A program made the translations under genes and the position numbers. Shown here one piece after another: positions 46,401-53,517 of a stretch of 64,000 nucleotides of DNA. Position 1 is the stretch's first letter; the number at the start of each line of letters is the position of its first letter. The DNA is taken from NCBI RefSeq assembly GCF_003569915.1, contig NZ_KZ984458.1:22926-86925 (forward strand). The letters are read 5' to 3'. The stretch comes from Comamonas testosteroni (GTDB taxonomy: Bacteria; Pseudomonadota; Gammaproteobacteria; Burkholderiales; Burkholderiaceae_C). The notes beneath the pieces are model-generated. The model saw only the letters and a list, made by a program, of their open reading frames with translations, searched no databases and was not told where the DNA came from.

Positions 46401-49400
46401 GCATCGTTCACCAGAATGGTGACACTGACGAAACGCTAAAGACTGTGTGGATCAAGGTTGCTGATGCTGGCACAGGCGCATCTGGTGATGCCTTCACGTT
46501 GTACCTGGGCACCGGCAGCTCTGCCGTGACATTAGCGCAAGCGGTGACTGATGGCCTGATTACGCAAGTCGATCGCGGTGGCGTTCAGTATTACGAGTTG
46601 AGCGCTGACCAAGCTGCGAACTTGGCTGCAAAGGGGAAAGCCCAGGCTGACGGTAATCTGGGTAACTTCCACTATGAATATCAAGTCGTCGACAGCAAGT
46701 ATGGTGCCACCAGTACGGGCAATGACATCAAGACTGGCAGCGCAGATTTCACTGTTACGGCCAATGCTGTCACCGACCCGGTGAATGTGGAGCTTGGCAG
46801 TGTTCAGGGTACAACGGTCACCAACGATGGTGATAACGATGTAGCAACGACGACGGTGAATGGCACTGGCATCGTGATCGTCAATCTGGACGTTACCTCC
46901 GCAGACATGGATGGCAGCGAACATGTAATTCGTGTGCTGATTGAAGGCGTACCTGTTGGTGTCACCGTCACGGGAGCGCAGCAGACGGCTCTGGGCACCT
47001 GGTTGCTTGTCTACGAAGGCCCGGATGCAAAGCAAATTGCTGGCAGTGGTCTGGGTTTGCCAGTGGAGTTTGTGATCGGACCTGATGCTGCACAGAAGAC
47101 GGGCAATATCACGTTCACTGTGCAGGCGCAGGACAATGGTGATCAAGCTGCTCCCGGAACGGATCGTGTGTCTGATTTGGTCGGCTGGACCTTGCATAAC
47201 GACTTCACGACGGCGCCAGGTAGTGCTGCACCAACCATCGACGAATGGACGTACAACAACAACTACGGTACGGAAGACACCAGCTTCTCACTTAATCATG
47301 TTGTGGACGGCAAAGTCACGTTGCAGGATAACAGTCAGCCGAATGTCCTGACTGTGACGCTGACCGATGTACCCGCAGGAGTGACGATCAGTGGCATGAC
47401 GCAGACTTGGGTCACCGAAGGTGGCGTGCTCAAGCCGGTGTGGACTGCCAGCGTGACGGTGCCTGCAGGCAGCTCGGTTGCTGATGGACAGAAGGCGCTG
47501 GATGACTTGCTGGACAAGATCAAGGTTACGCCCGTCGCTAACAGCAACGAAAATAATGCTGTAGGAGAACTCCACTTCAATGCCACGCTGACAGCCTCAG
47601 TGGCCGGCGGCAGCAGCAACGTGGCGACCATTGACGATAGCGTACTGGTGGTTCCGGTCGCTCCCGTTACTGACGATGCTAATTTGTCCATCACGGTGGG
47701 TAGCATCGGCGAAGGAACAAGTAGCATTCCTGTCTCCGTGACAGTGGGCACTGCAGACGGTCAGTATGGTCAGATTGTCGATGGCAAGCTCTACCTGCAA
47801 CTGAACTCTGCCACTTCCGACAATCTGGAGGGCGATGTACTGAACTACAACGGCAGCCCAGTTAACCTGGAGGCTGTGAGTGGTGTGCCGGGGATCGCTT
47901 CTGGCAACTACTACGTCATTGATGTGGGTAGTAGCGGCGGCACCTTCAATATGACTTACACCCCACCGGTTAGCCAACCTGGAACGGTGCAGTTCGATGT
48001 CTATGTTCAGACCAAGGAGGCTGATGCATCAGGCTTGCCTGCTACCAATGTGAACACCACGCAGGGCAGCAGTACAGGCACGATTCAGCCGATCAACAAC
48101 GGCGTGACCATCAACAGCCCGACCGTGACTGGCAAAGAGCCCGGTAGCTCAGATAAGACTAACGCCATTGAACTTACGGGTGACGGTGGACTGAGCCTGA
48201 CGCTCAATGATGCAGATGGATCTGAGTCCATTGGAACTATCTTGCTGTCCAATGTGCCGGTTGGTTTCTTGGTCTATGTGAGCGATGGTCAAGGCAATAT
48301 CGTTCTGGCCGATAACGCTGGCTTGAATGGCAGTACCAACACTTGGCTGCTGTCCTCCAGCGGGGGCTTGCCAAGCTATGTGGCCATCCTGCCGCCCAAG
48401 AACTGGAGTGGTACGTTGAGTGGTTTGAAGCTGAGCGTGGAGTCGGGTGAAAACAGTATCGATACCAAGCTGACCGAAACCTCTACACTGGGTGATATCA
48501 AGGTCACTCCCGTCGCGGATGGTTTGACGTTGAACACTACGGTGGCCTTTGGCTCCGAGAACAAGCGGATCGCGTTGAATCTGAACGCTGCCATGAAGGA
48601 CTCGGTAGCCGCCTCAGCTTCGCTGGCCGATGGCAGTACAGAGACCACAACACTCAAGCTCACTGGCTTGGGTCAGTACGCTTCCTTCTATGTGAACGGT
48701 ACGCAGCTTGCTGAAAGTCAGGTGACTTACAACCCAGATGGCAGCTACACGATCAGCGGGCTGAGCCAATCGGACTTAGACAAGTTGGAGTTCCTGCAAG
48801 CCAAGGGAGCTTTGGTTGACCAAGATTCCGCCACTACCGGATTGCAGATCGGCGTGGAAGCATGGACTGTGGAGAGCAGCAACGGAGCGACATCTGCCCA
48901 TGTCAATGGGAGCATCACGCTCAACGTGTCTAACCAATCGACGACTAGCGGTGCTGACACCTTGCTGTGGACTGGTTCGACGATTAATGGCGGCTCAGGT
49001 AACGATACGGTGAGCCTGCGTCATGGGGAGGACCTGAGCGGCAACACGTTGGCAGGCAAGCTGAAGAACGTGGAGGCGCTGGACCTGTCAGTCGGTGGTG
49101 AAAACAAGATCACTGATCTTTCTGCTCAGAATGTTCTGGATATTCTCGGAAGCACGCGAACGTTGACAGTGCATGGAGATGCGCAAGATTCCGTGGATCT
49201 GAAAAATCTGGGAGGCAACTGGGCGGCGTGGACGCATGTGGCTGGGACAGACAACTGGACCAGTGCATATACGGGCGACAGCAGCAAGAATGTGACAGTC
49301 ACCATTGATTCCAGTGTGAATGTGACAGTGGATGGGGCTGCTCCGGTGAGCCTGATGTCAATGCGCAGCGCATCGCTGCCAGACTACAGCGATCTGCTCA

Positions 49401-49579
49401 GCACTGACTCCGGATCCATCAATCTGGACAATGTGCTGCCCGCATCCTCCCAAACGACCACTACGCTGGCTGCTGTGGCGGCAGATTCTTCTGCTGCTGA
49501 TAGCTCGGCTCTTTATGCGCCATTGCCGCAGTCGGCACTGGATGATGAGCTGAATCAATTGAGCGTGGCTCACTACTGA
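37424..49579 (+). CDS. Giant BapA/LapA-like biofilm adhesin secreted by type I system
   Basis: 4051 residues. Residues 1-110 are a BapA-prefix/LapA-retention-like module (RRGNDLVLLLQDGSETVVKDFF, MWWGQY), followed by a hydrophobic segment, a VAAG site (127-130) and a Gly/Ser linker. Then come cadherin/Big-type tandem repeats (about 160-535, including three nearly identical 91-residue units), VCBS-like and DUF5801-like modules with DDGP/DDAP junctions, and a long series of Ig-like repeats to about 3830. One RTX-like GGSGNDTV lies at about 3855, and the last 100 residues form a probable secretion signal. Acidic, Thr/Gly-rich, with only two Cys. It should anchor cells in biofilms through a retained N-terminus. 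Confidence 0.93.
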   Translation: MQVIRKEAGEIREVKAEDLSLDKPSVVRLKLAPEKVKHFERRGNDLVLLLQDGSETVVKDFFVVYDNDGRNDLLLEDDEGVMWWGQYTSPWSNFHFTEIEWDDAALIPPWHHGGWLAAALGLLGAGVAAGSGGGSSGSVPGGSGGDTEEGVTPPVKPPVLVTPENQPIGGQIENKNPSAGTPTYSKGSDPEHGTVTLKPDGTYLYTPNPGYHGPDSFTVVVKNPDGTTSTVTVNVTVTPVNDEPEAPDYSHKTPEDTPVTGKVVGTDPDGDPLTYTEGTPPKHGTVTLKPDGSYEYVPNKNWSGTDTFEVIVTDPDGETTTSTITVVVDPVNDAPEAPDYSHKTPEDTPVTGTVVGTDPDGDPLTYTEGTPPKHGTVTLKPDGSYEYVPNKNWSGTDTFEVIVTDPDGETTTSTITVVVDPVNDAPEAPDYSHKTPEDTPVTGTVVGTDPDGDPLTYTEGTPPKHGTVTLKPDGSYEYVPNKNWSGTDTFEVIVTDPDGETTTSTITVIVTPEQDPPVASPDQDSGPEGAPVHGNLVTNDLDPDGDLLTVTEITVDGSTYKMTAGSTGNIIIPGKGTLVVKENGDYSFTPNPGWYGTVPQVSYTISDGNGGQDSSTLDITVTGSSTNTTATVNESGMSSGSTNDGSNISTGKVPAPPVGSVIVPSSGTTSNGTFEVKSDGTYTFTLTKPSTDVDGAPETNTFTYITRDEGGNEVTHTVTVTITDDAPTATDDSSTVSEGGLLTSTVGVLDNDKSGADGWKSGGAVVGVVAGNSQGTPSIGGVGTTITGKYGTLTLNPDGSYTYKANADSITTDEQDIFTYTVEDADGDRTTATLTIDVTNVGVPGTTTNGSVDEAGLPTGSSASSNSEVSSGSLNLQPGFTAVASSGTTANGSYVVNADGTYTFTLTSRTNDGTGSETNSFTYTAQDAQGNTVTNTVLITIADDAPTARDDVNTVTEDTVLTANGNVIGGAGAASTDVADTRGADGATVTGAQAGPVSGGGHVPDGGVSTSNGAPIVLQGTYGTLVIHADGSYTYTLDNSKLATQGLNAADVVNDVFSYTLTDGDGDKSTASLRIEVKGSDDGVTVSVPTNDTATTPDGINTDHVVFESGLNGGTSPSSANTEVVSSFTIDAKDGLDPNVAVTLTCGGQTLELTKAELEALGITHKQLTTQYGTLELTGYSQDPITGQITVDYTYTLTSAPNVSGTDTRDTITITAKDRDGDTNTAGSINIKVVDDAPQAIDQAGVTLAEGVVTVGNIVGSTWSAGTSNLLGNDKQGADGARVHQVEYTNAAGQTVTATITAGTPLVLTTQYGTLTVNSDGSWKYISNPNAPHPANGDLQDGFRYTLIDNDGDVSNWAQQPITVTDTAPTLGTPVNGTVDEDDLAAGTDSSKESLSVSGSLAVTKGADAIDTKLSVDTAPAGLTSGGVPIVYGLSADGHTLTAYKGSVAVGNEVFTVTVTDPTGASGSPGYTFTLQGQLDHAPGGMDNDQALSFGFEAKETDAADGDKVNGSFTITVKDDIPVITQNTSGTQGVQVDETNLSSLGTVGTSNLSGLFNVNLGADGAASSDAIVYALGLKGGASDNVDSGLKDTVSGAPVTLSISGDTIAGTVIINGVSHTVFTLKLDPATGEVTLTQFRAMQHADKNNSDDVLSFAKDVINLSVTATDRDGDAAKSTVDIGDRISFKDDGPSITGNVGNAPAVVVDESNLGNASASTSAGFAGAFTPVFGADGAGSLSYALSVGNATSGLVDTATGQAITLVLNNGVIEGRVGSTTTVAFTISVDGNGSVTLTQSRALSHPDKGNYDEQIDLLADAVRLTATIKDGDGDSASSTIDIGNCFGFRDDGPNIGTPSSVTVNESALANGSAPNSAGLTVTGTLDLKLGADNASPTVTQADTRFSADLSTLEGLGLRSGGALLEYVLSSDGHTLTAYKGAGRAASDQVFVATITNPASNAGYSFVLKAPLDHGADATKDLPFDFLVTDGDGDTAGSTFTVTVVDDQPVTTPLEITVGEDSSYATTGNSFNTSADAQVTIGTHPQHGSVVVDSATGKISYEPNGDYSGSDSFTYTVTNDDGSTTTRTVNVTVTPKADAPDMDGSGPSTGGNVTLPAQSTSEDTPVSLGLKAPAVTDSTDQNESSTITAGDAAERLGLITLSINSSGATNGIKLTAAADGASPAVDITYSGQITILLTDRPYPADLPISGNVVRMTSAQFEALQLTPGANQHENITVTVVGSSYEVDDGGNIATINGVQVPSATSTATVSVDVLAVTDTPTLTLTQPGAAADAGAVTLTTAPASGGVPAKITAAINEDGTLKLQSVLSEGFTDLDGTERFWYEITGLPEGTVVSINGKNYTAGADGTVTMTAADYMSVSSATPNPSFSIKPPANYSNSTPIAATITLKVQDRDSDSSSATPAIEQVSVELELRVYAQPDNVTLTPALTTTEDTAVKFLASLGLTDTDGSETITQVRIGDLPAGWTVHDHNGNAVTIPVGGLSLTVGGSYTLEQLKEFKVTPAAHSSADGSFSVYVTTTETSANLESGAPASKEWEHSLNVTVTPVAEEVGKDSDGNGTTDLTMTPGHKYNASGEEDKWFSLGVDGGFKLADGWANQDADEKTYARLTPELIDGDGSIADASGSQFRYSTNGVTTEEGGAWVVVPLTNGYADIPVEYLETLQFLAAPNFSGRFNIKVVAYTVDTDPDTGAESTKVSGGATLENILIKPVADEVTLALNGSASGKEDTLIPLSINPTSSDPSESLTVTIKGIPAGSKLFYGGQEVTVSAGGEVSIPNYNASLGVSIQPPPNSNDDFTLKVSAKSLDKLTADGMLYESEWISAELDLKVSVKGVADEAVVTIKSMQTYTEADLDSGSATVNLKDMVSVALPDGDDGSEKLTVRVTGLPDGFTLSGGTVLEGGSGENRVWLLTEAQLATVYVKVPANYSGTVNFTVAGVATENDGDSSTGTPKNVSFTVTPSAEATASTAGSITEDVIGSLNFGIVHQNGDTDETLKTVWIKVADAGTGASGDAFTLYLGTGSSAVTLAQAVTDGLITQVDRGGVQYYELSADQAANLAAKGKAQADGNLGNFHYEYQVVDSKYGATSTGNDIKTGSADFTVTANAVTDPVNVELGSVQGTTVTNDGDNDVATTTVNGTGIVIVNLDVTSADMDGSEHVIRVLIEGVPVGVTVTGAQQTALGTWLLVYEGPDAKQIAGSGLGLPVEFVIGPDAAQKTGNITFTVQAQDNGDQAAPGTDRVSDLVGWTLHNDFTTAPGSAAPTIDEWTYNNNYGTEDTSFSLNHVVDGKVTLQDNSQPNVLTVTLTDVPAGVTISGMTQTWVTEGGVLKPVWTASVTVPAGSSVADGQKALDDLLDKIKVTPVANSNENNAVGELHFNATLTASVAGGSSNVATIDDSVLVVPVAPVTDDANLSITVGSIGEGTSSIPVSVTVGTADGQYGQIVDGKLYLQLNSATSDNLEGDVLNYNGSPVNLEAVSGVPGIASGNYYVIDVGSSGGTFNMTYTPPVSQPGTVQFDVYVQTKEADASGLPATNVNTTQGSSTGTIQPINNGVTINSPTVTGKEPGSSDKTNAIELTGDGGLSLTLNDADGSESIGTILLSNVPVGFLVYVSDGQGNIVLADNAGLNGSTNTWLLSSSGGLPSYVAILPPKNWSGTLSGLKLSVESGENSIDTKLTETSTLGDIKVTPVADGLTLNTTVAFGSENKRIALNLNAAMKDSVAASASLADGSTETTTLKLTGLGQYASFYVNGTQLAESQVTYNPDGSYTISGLSQSDLDKLEFLQAKGALVDQDSATTGLQIGVEAWTVESSNGATSAHVNGSITLNVSNQSTTSGADTLLWTGSTINGGSGNDTVSLRHGEDLSGNTLAGKLKNVEALDLSVGGENKITDLSAQNVLDILGSTRTLTVHGDAQDSVDLKNLGGNWAAWTHVAGTDNWTSAYTGDSSKNVTVTIDSSVNVTVDGAAPVSLMSMRSASLPDYSDLLSTDSGSINLDNVLPASSQTTTTLAAVAADSSAADSSALYAPLPQSALDDELNQLSVAHY
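38141..38959 (+). repeat. Three tandem 273-bp repeats within the adhesin gene
   Basis: Units start at 38141, 38414 and 38687, each encoding 91 residues (VNDAPEAPDYSHKTPEDTPV onward). They are almost identical at DNA level, indicating recent duplication or gene conversion. The third diverges at its end. Confidence 0.95.
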
Positions 49580-49600
49580 TCAAGGCAAGGCGAGTTCAAG

Positions 49601-50056
49601 ATGAAGAAAACTTTCAACCTCAAGAGCCTGGCTGCCTTGCTGCTGGGCGGTGCGAGTCTCGTGGCAGCCAGTGCTGCGCTGGCATGGCATCACAACCCGA
49701 TCGACAAGATCAGCAACCCGGACAAGCTGGAGTACACCGATGTGCGCGTGGGTTGGCCTGACTTCAACGAGCCTTTTGTGCGCGATGGCATTGTGTCCAA
49801 GCCCGAAGGGTTCCGTCAGGTGCAGGCCGGGATGACTGCACGGCAGATTCAGGTCATGCTGGGGCAGCCTCTCAAGCAGACTCAGGGATCGCGTGGTCTG
49901 GAGTGGGACTACAACTTCAAGTTTCTGATGCCGCAGTCGCAGAACTATCTGGTGTGCCAGTACAAGGTGGTTTTTGAGGGCGATCAGGCCGAGAAGGTGC
50001 GTGAGTCGGTCTGGCGTCGTCACCAGTGTCTGGATCTGGTTCAGCCCAAGGGCTAA
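49601..50056 (+). CDS. BamE/SmpA-OmlA-like small exported protein
   Basis: 151 residues with a signal peptide (LLLGGASLVAASAALA) but no lipobox. The core VQAGMTARQIQVMLGQPL, EWDYNFKFL and YLVCQYKVVF follows the BamE/OmlA fold pattern. It lies 21 bases after the adhesin stop, ahead of a strong terminator, so it is probably co-transcribed with the adhesin. A role in outer-membrane placement or stability of the adhesin or its exporter is inferred. The housekeeping BamE would be a lipoprotein elsewhere. Confidence 0.8.
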   Translation: MKKTFNLKSLAALLLGGASLVAASAALAWHHNPIDKISNPDKLEYTDVRVGWPDFNEPFVRDGIVSKPEGFRQVQAGMTARQIQVMLGQPLKQTQGSRGLEWDYNFKFLMPQSQNYLVCQYKVVFEGDQAEKVRESVWRRHQCLDLVQPKG

Positions 50057-50069
50057 GCCACGGAGAATG

Positions 50070-50133
50070 GCTCATCGACTTGTTCGATGAGCTCAAAAAA
50101 AGCCCTGACAGAGTTTTCTGTCAGGGCTTTTTT
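50070..50133. terminator. Two hairpins forming a bidirectional terminator
   Basis: GCTCATCGA/TCGATGAGC (50070-50078 with 50084-50092) is followed by a 17-bp stem (50096-50112 with 50117-50133) flanked by A- and T-runs. It separates the adhesin unit from the convergent secretion operon. Confidence 0.92.
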
Positions 50134-50158
50134 GTGGGCGCCTTGAGTACTGTGTTTG

Positions 50159-51373
50159 CTATCTTTCTCGTAGCGCTTCGCCTGCTTTGTTAAAGGGCTT
50201 GGTGATGTATTCCCAGATGGTTTTCTGGCCTGTGCGAATGTCTGCGCTGGCTACCATGCCCGGCACGATGGGGAAGCGGTGCCCAGCCTTGTTGACCAGG
50301 GCGTCGGACTCGGTGCGCACCATGACAGGGTAGTAGAGCACTTCGCGCTTGACTTCATCGCGCACGGTGTCTGGGGCGATGGTGACAACCTTGCCTTTGA
50401 GGCCTCCGTAGATGGCGTAGTCATAAGCGGTGACCTTGACCAGCGCATCCTGACCGGGATGGATGAAGGCGATATCGCGGGGGGAGATGCGCGTTTCGAT
50501 CAGCAACTGGTCGTCCATTGGCACCAAGGTCATGATGGAGCCATTGGGAGGCACAACGCCGCCAATGGTGGTGACGTCCAGTGCCTTGATGATGCCGCGC
50601 ACGGGTGAGGTGAGGGTCATGCGATCGAGAGTGTCGGCCCGGCCGCGCACCACCGATTGCAGGGATTTGACTTCGGCCTCAGCCTTGGCCAGCTCTTCGC
50701 GGGCGCGCAGCATATAGGCGGCGCGGGCTTCACCGATTTTGAGGTCCAGCTCTGCACGCTGGCGCTCAAGCCGGATCAACTCCACATTGCTGGCCGCACC
50801 ACTGCTGAGCAGTGAGCGGGTGATGTCCAGCTCTTTGCGCACTAGGCCAAGGGCTTGATTCAGGCCAGAGGTGGTTTCTGCCAGAGCGCTGCGCCGTGAG
50901 CGCAGCAGGGCGGTTTCTGTGGCCAGCAGCTGAGGGTGAGTCTTGAGCTCATCTGGAAAATCCGGTGTGTCGGACCCCTTGATTTCAGCCTGAAGACGGG
51001 CACTTGCTGCCAGTGCTGCACGGTAGCGAGCGGCTGTTTCTTCCACATTAGATTCACCACGTGTGGGGTCAAGGCGGGCCAGAACCTCACCTTTTTCAAC
51101 AATCTGCCCTTCGCGAACGCGCAGCTCGGCCAGAATGCCGCCTTCCAGAGATTGAATGCGCTGCTCGCGCGAGGTGGGGATGACCTGCCCCGTACCACTG
51201 GAGACTTCGTCAATTTCAAAATACCAGGCCCAGGCGAAGAAGGCGAGCAGGAATAGCGCACTCAGCCAGACAACCTGGTTGGAGCGGCTGGCCTTGACTT
51301 CGTCGAAGTCATCGGGTTTGGGCAGGGCTGTGCTGTGTGGCTTGGCAGCCGACGGAAAGAGTTTGCTCATCAT
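50159..51373 (-). CDS. HlyD/LapC-like type I secretion membrane-fusion protein
   Basis: 404 residues. One N-terminal membrane helix (VVWLSALFLLAFFAWAWYF), a long coiled coil (about 95-240) and a beta-barrel end with VKVTAYDYAIYGGLKGKVVTIAPDTVRDE, the HlyD-family signature. It bridges the ABC exporter and the TolC-like channel. It overlaps the ABC gene by ATGA and is the last gene of the three-gene operon. Confidence 0.93.
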   Translation of the reverse strand: MMSKLFPSAAKPHSTALPKPDDFDEVKASRSNQVVWLSALFLLAFFAWAWYFEIDEVSSGTGQVIPTSREQRIQSLEGGILAELRVREGQIVEKGEVLARLDPTRGESNVEETAARYRAALAASARLQAEIKGSDTPDFPDELKTHPQLLATETALLRSRRSALAETTSGLNQALGLVRKELDITRSLLSSGAASNVELIRLERQRAELDLKIGEARAAYMLRAREELAKAEAEVKSLQSVVRGRADTLDRMTLTSPVRGIIKALDVTTIGGVVPPNGSIMTLVPMDDQLLIETRISPRDIAFIHPGQDALVKVTAYDYAIYGGLKGKVVTIAPDTVRDEVKREVLYYPVMVRTESDALVNKAGHRFPIVPGMVASADIRTGQKTIWEYITKPFNKAGEALRER

Positions 51374-53517
51374 GCTGCGACTCCTTGCTTGGCATTTGCC
51401 GCTTGCGGGGCGCCGCGCAGCTGTGCCATGACGGCTTCTCTGGGACCGTTAACGACGATGGCGCCGCCGTCCACGACGATGATTCGGTCCACGATGTCCA
51501 GAATTGCCGGGCGGTGGGTGGCGATGACTAGGGTGTGGTTGCGTGGCAGCTTGCGCAGGTTCTGTATGACTTCGCGCTCGGCGACTTCGTCCAGCGCGGC
51601 GGTAGGCTCATCCAGCAGCAGGACGCGGGGCTGGCGTAATAGCAGACGAGCCAGCAGCAGGCTCTGACGCTGACCGCCGGACAGACCCAGGCCACCTTCA
51701 AGGATGGGGTGATCGAGTCCTGTAGGCAACTTGCGCACAAAAGCCCAGGCGCCGACTGCTTCGAGGGCCGCCATGATCTCAGCGTCGGTGGCGTGAGGTG
51801 CGCCCAGCACCATGTTGTCGCGCAACGAGCCGTGGAACAGGCGCGCGTTTTGTGTGAGCAAGGCAATGTCACGACGCACATCAGCCGGGTCTATGTGCTG
51901 GAGCGCAACACCATCGAGCAGCAGTTGACCGGAGGCTGGTTCCATCAGCCCGGAAAGAGCCTGCAGCAAGGTGGATTTGCCAGCGCCATTGCGGCCCAGA
52001 ACCGCAATGCGTTCGCCGGGCTTGATCCCGAGCGATTTGACCTGCAGGCATACGGTCTTGCCGTCATGGCTGAAGTTGGCTTGGCTGAATTCGTATTGGC
52101 CTTGCAGTGCGGGGCGGTGCACGCGTGTGCCGTCGGCAGCATGGTCCACCGGCAGCTTCATGAGCTGATCCAGTGCCTGGCTGGCAACCTTGGCCTGCTG
52201 CCAGCGGTTCAGCACCTGAGTGACGCTGGCCAGTGGGGCCAGCATGCGGGATGTCAGCATGGATGCGGCAACAAGCACACCGGTGCTGATTTCGCCAGCC
52301 ATGACCTTGGGCGCGCCAACCACAATGACGACTGCAAAAGCGCCGCCCTGCACGGTCTGCAGCCAGTTGCTCAGGCTGTGCAGAAGTGCGCGCATTTTCA
52401 GTCCCGACTCCGCACTCACCGCGTTGTAGTGGTTCCACTGGTTCTGGAATCGAGCTTCTGCCTGCAGTAGCTTGATGTCTTCAATGCCCTGAACAGTTTC
52501 CACCAGCATGGCGCTGCGCAAAGACGACTCTCTTGTGTTGGTCTGAGCCAGTTCACGTAGCTTGCGCTGGGCCAGCAGGCTGGGGAGCAGCAGCGCAATA
52601 AAGGCTGCCACGGGAACCCAGACCAGCTCGCCTGCGATGAGCCAGAAGATCACGCTGAAAAGCAGGAAGAAGGGCAGGTCGGCCACAGCCGCAATCGTGG
52701 TGGATGTGAGCATCTCGCGCACAGGCTCAAGCTCACGAATCTGGGAGATGAAGGTGCCTGTTGCTTTGGGGCGCGCGCTGTTGCGCACGCGCAGTGCGTG
52801 ACCAAAAACGCGGTCGGAGATGCGCATGTCGGCACGCTTGCCCAGAATGTCGGTGATGTGCATGCGCGCGCTGCGCATGACCCAGGCAAACACCATGGAG
52901 AGAACCACGCCACCAAACAGTACCCAGAGCGTTGGCAGAGATTGCGCAGGCACCACGCGGTCATAGACCTGCATGGAGAACAGGACACTGCCCAGCGCCA
53001 TGAGGTTGGTGATAAGCGATGCCAGCAGAATGTGCGCGTAGGGGCGCAGGTCTGTTAGCACCAGTTGCCGCAGCCAGTTTGGTTTGACGGGCTGGATGTA
53101 GCTGTCTACACGCGAATCCGGGGCGGACTGCAGGGGTCTGAGCACAGCCATGGCCTCGACCTGGGGTTGCAACGATTCCAGTGAAACATCGCTTTCCGCA
53201 CCCTGGTCACCGCTGAAGCTCAGTCGCAGGCCATCAGTGGTCTTGGCTGTGATGACGGCGACCTGCTGGTCTTTGAGTATCACCACCACAGGTAAGCGCC
53301 AGGGTGTGAGCGAAGTGAGAAGTGGGTCGACTTGCTTGAAGCTCAGGCCTGCTTGTAGCGCTGTTTGGTGCATCAGCTCCAGCGTGTTCTGGCTGCTGCT
53401 CCATTGCGCTGCGACACGCAGGTGCTCGCGCGAGGTGTTGAGCTGGTAGTGCGTGGCAACGGCCAGTACGGCATCCAGCACGCCTGCAGAGGCAATGGAT
53501 TGGTGGTCGATTTTCAT
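51370..53517 (-). CDS. Type I secretion ABC transporter (LapB/LssB-like)
   Basis: 715 residues. The N-terminal 130 residues form a C39-peptidase-like domain lacking the catalytic Cys, typical of exporters of large adhesins and RTX proteins. Membrane helices follow (about 150-430). The ATPase has GRNGAGKST, LSGGQRQSLLLARLL, VLLLDEPTAALDE and ATHRPAIL. It energises export of the adhesin. Coupled by ATGA overlaps to the TolC-like gene before and the HlyD-like gene after. Confidence 0.94.
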   Translation of the reverse strand: MKIDHQSIASAGVLDAVLAVATHYQLNTSREHLRVAAQWSSSQNTLELMHQTALQAGLSFKQVDPLLTSLTPWRLPVVVILKDQQVAVITAKTTDGLRLSFSGDQGAESDVSLESLQPQVEAMAVLRPLQSAPDSRVDSYIQPVKPNWLRQLVLTDLRPYAHILLASLITNLMALGSVLFSMQVYDRVVPAQSLPTLWVLFGGVVLSMVFAWVMRSARMHITDILGKRADMRISDRVFGHALRVRNSARPKATGTFISQIRELEPVREMLTSTTIAAVADLPFFLLFSVIFWLIAGELVWVPVAAFIALLLPSLLAQRKLRELAQTNTRESSLRSAMLVETVQGIEDIKLLQAEARFQNQWNHYNAVSAESGLKMRALLHSLSNWLQTVQGGAFAVVIVVGAPKVMAGEISTGVLVAASMLTSRMLAPLASVTQVLNRWQQAKVASQALDQLMKLPVDHAADGTRVHRPALQGQYEFSQANFSHDGKTVCLQVKSLGIKPGERIAVLGRNGAGKSTLLQALSGLMEPASGQLLLDGVALQHIDPADVRRDIALLTQNARLFHGSLRDNMVLGAPHATDAEIMAALEAVGAWAFVRKLPTGLDHPILEGGLGLSGGQRQSLLLARLLLRQPRVLLLDEPTAALDEVAEREVIQNLRKLPRNHTLVIATHRPAILDIVDRIIVVDGGAIVVNGPREAVMAQLRGAPQAANAKQGVAA

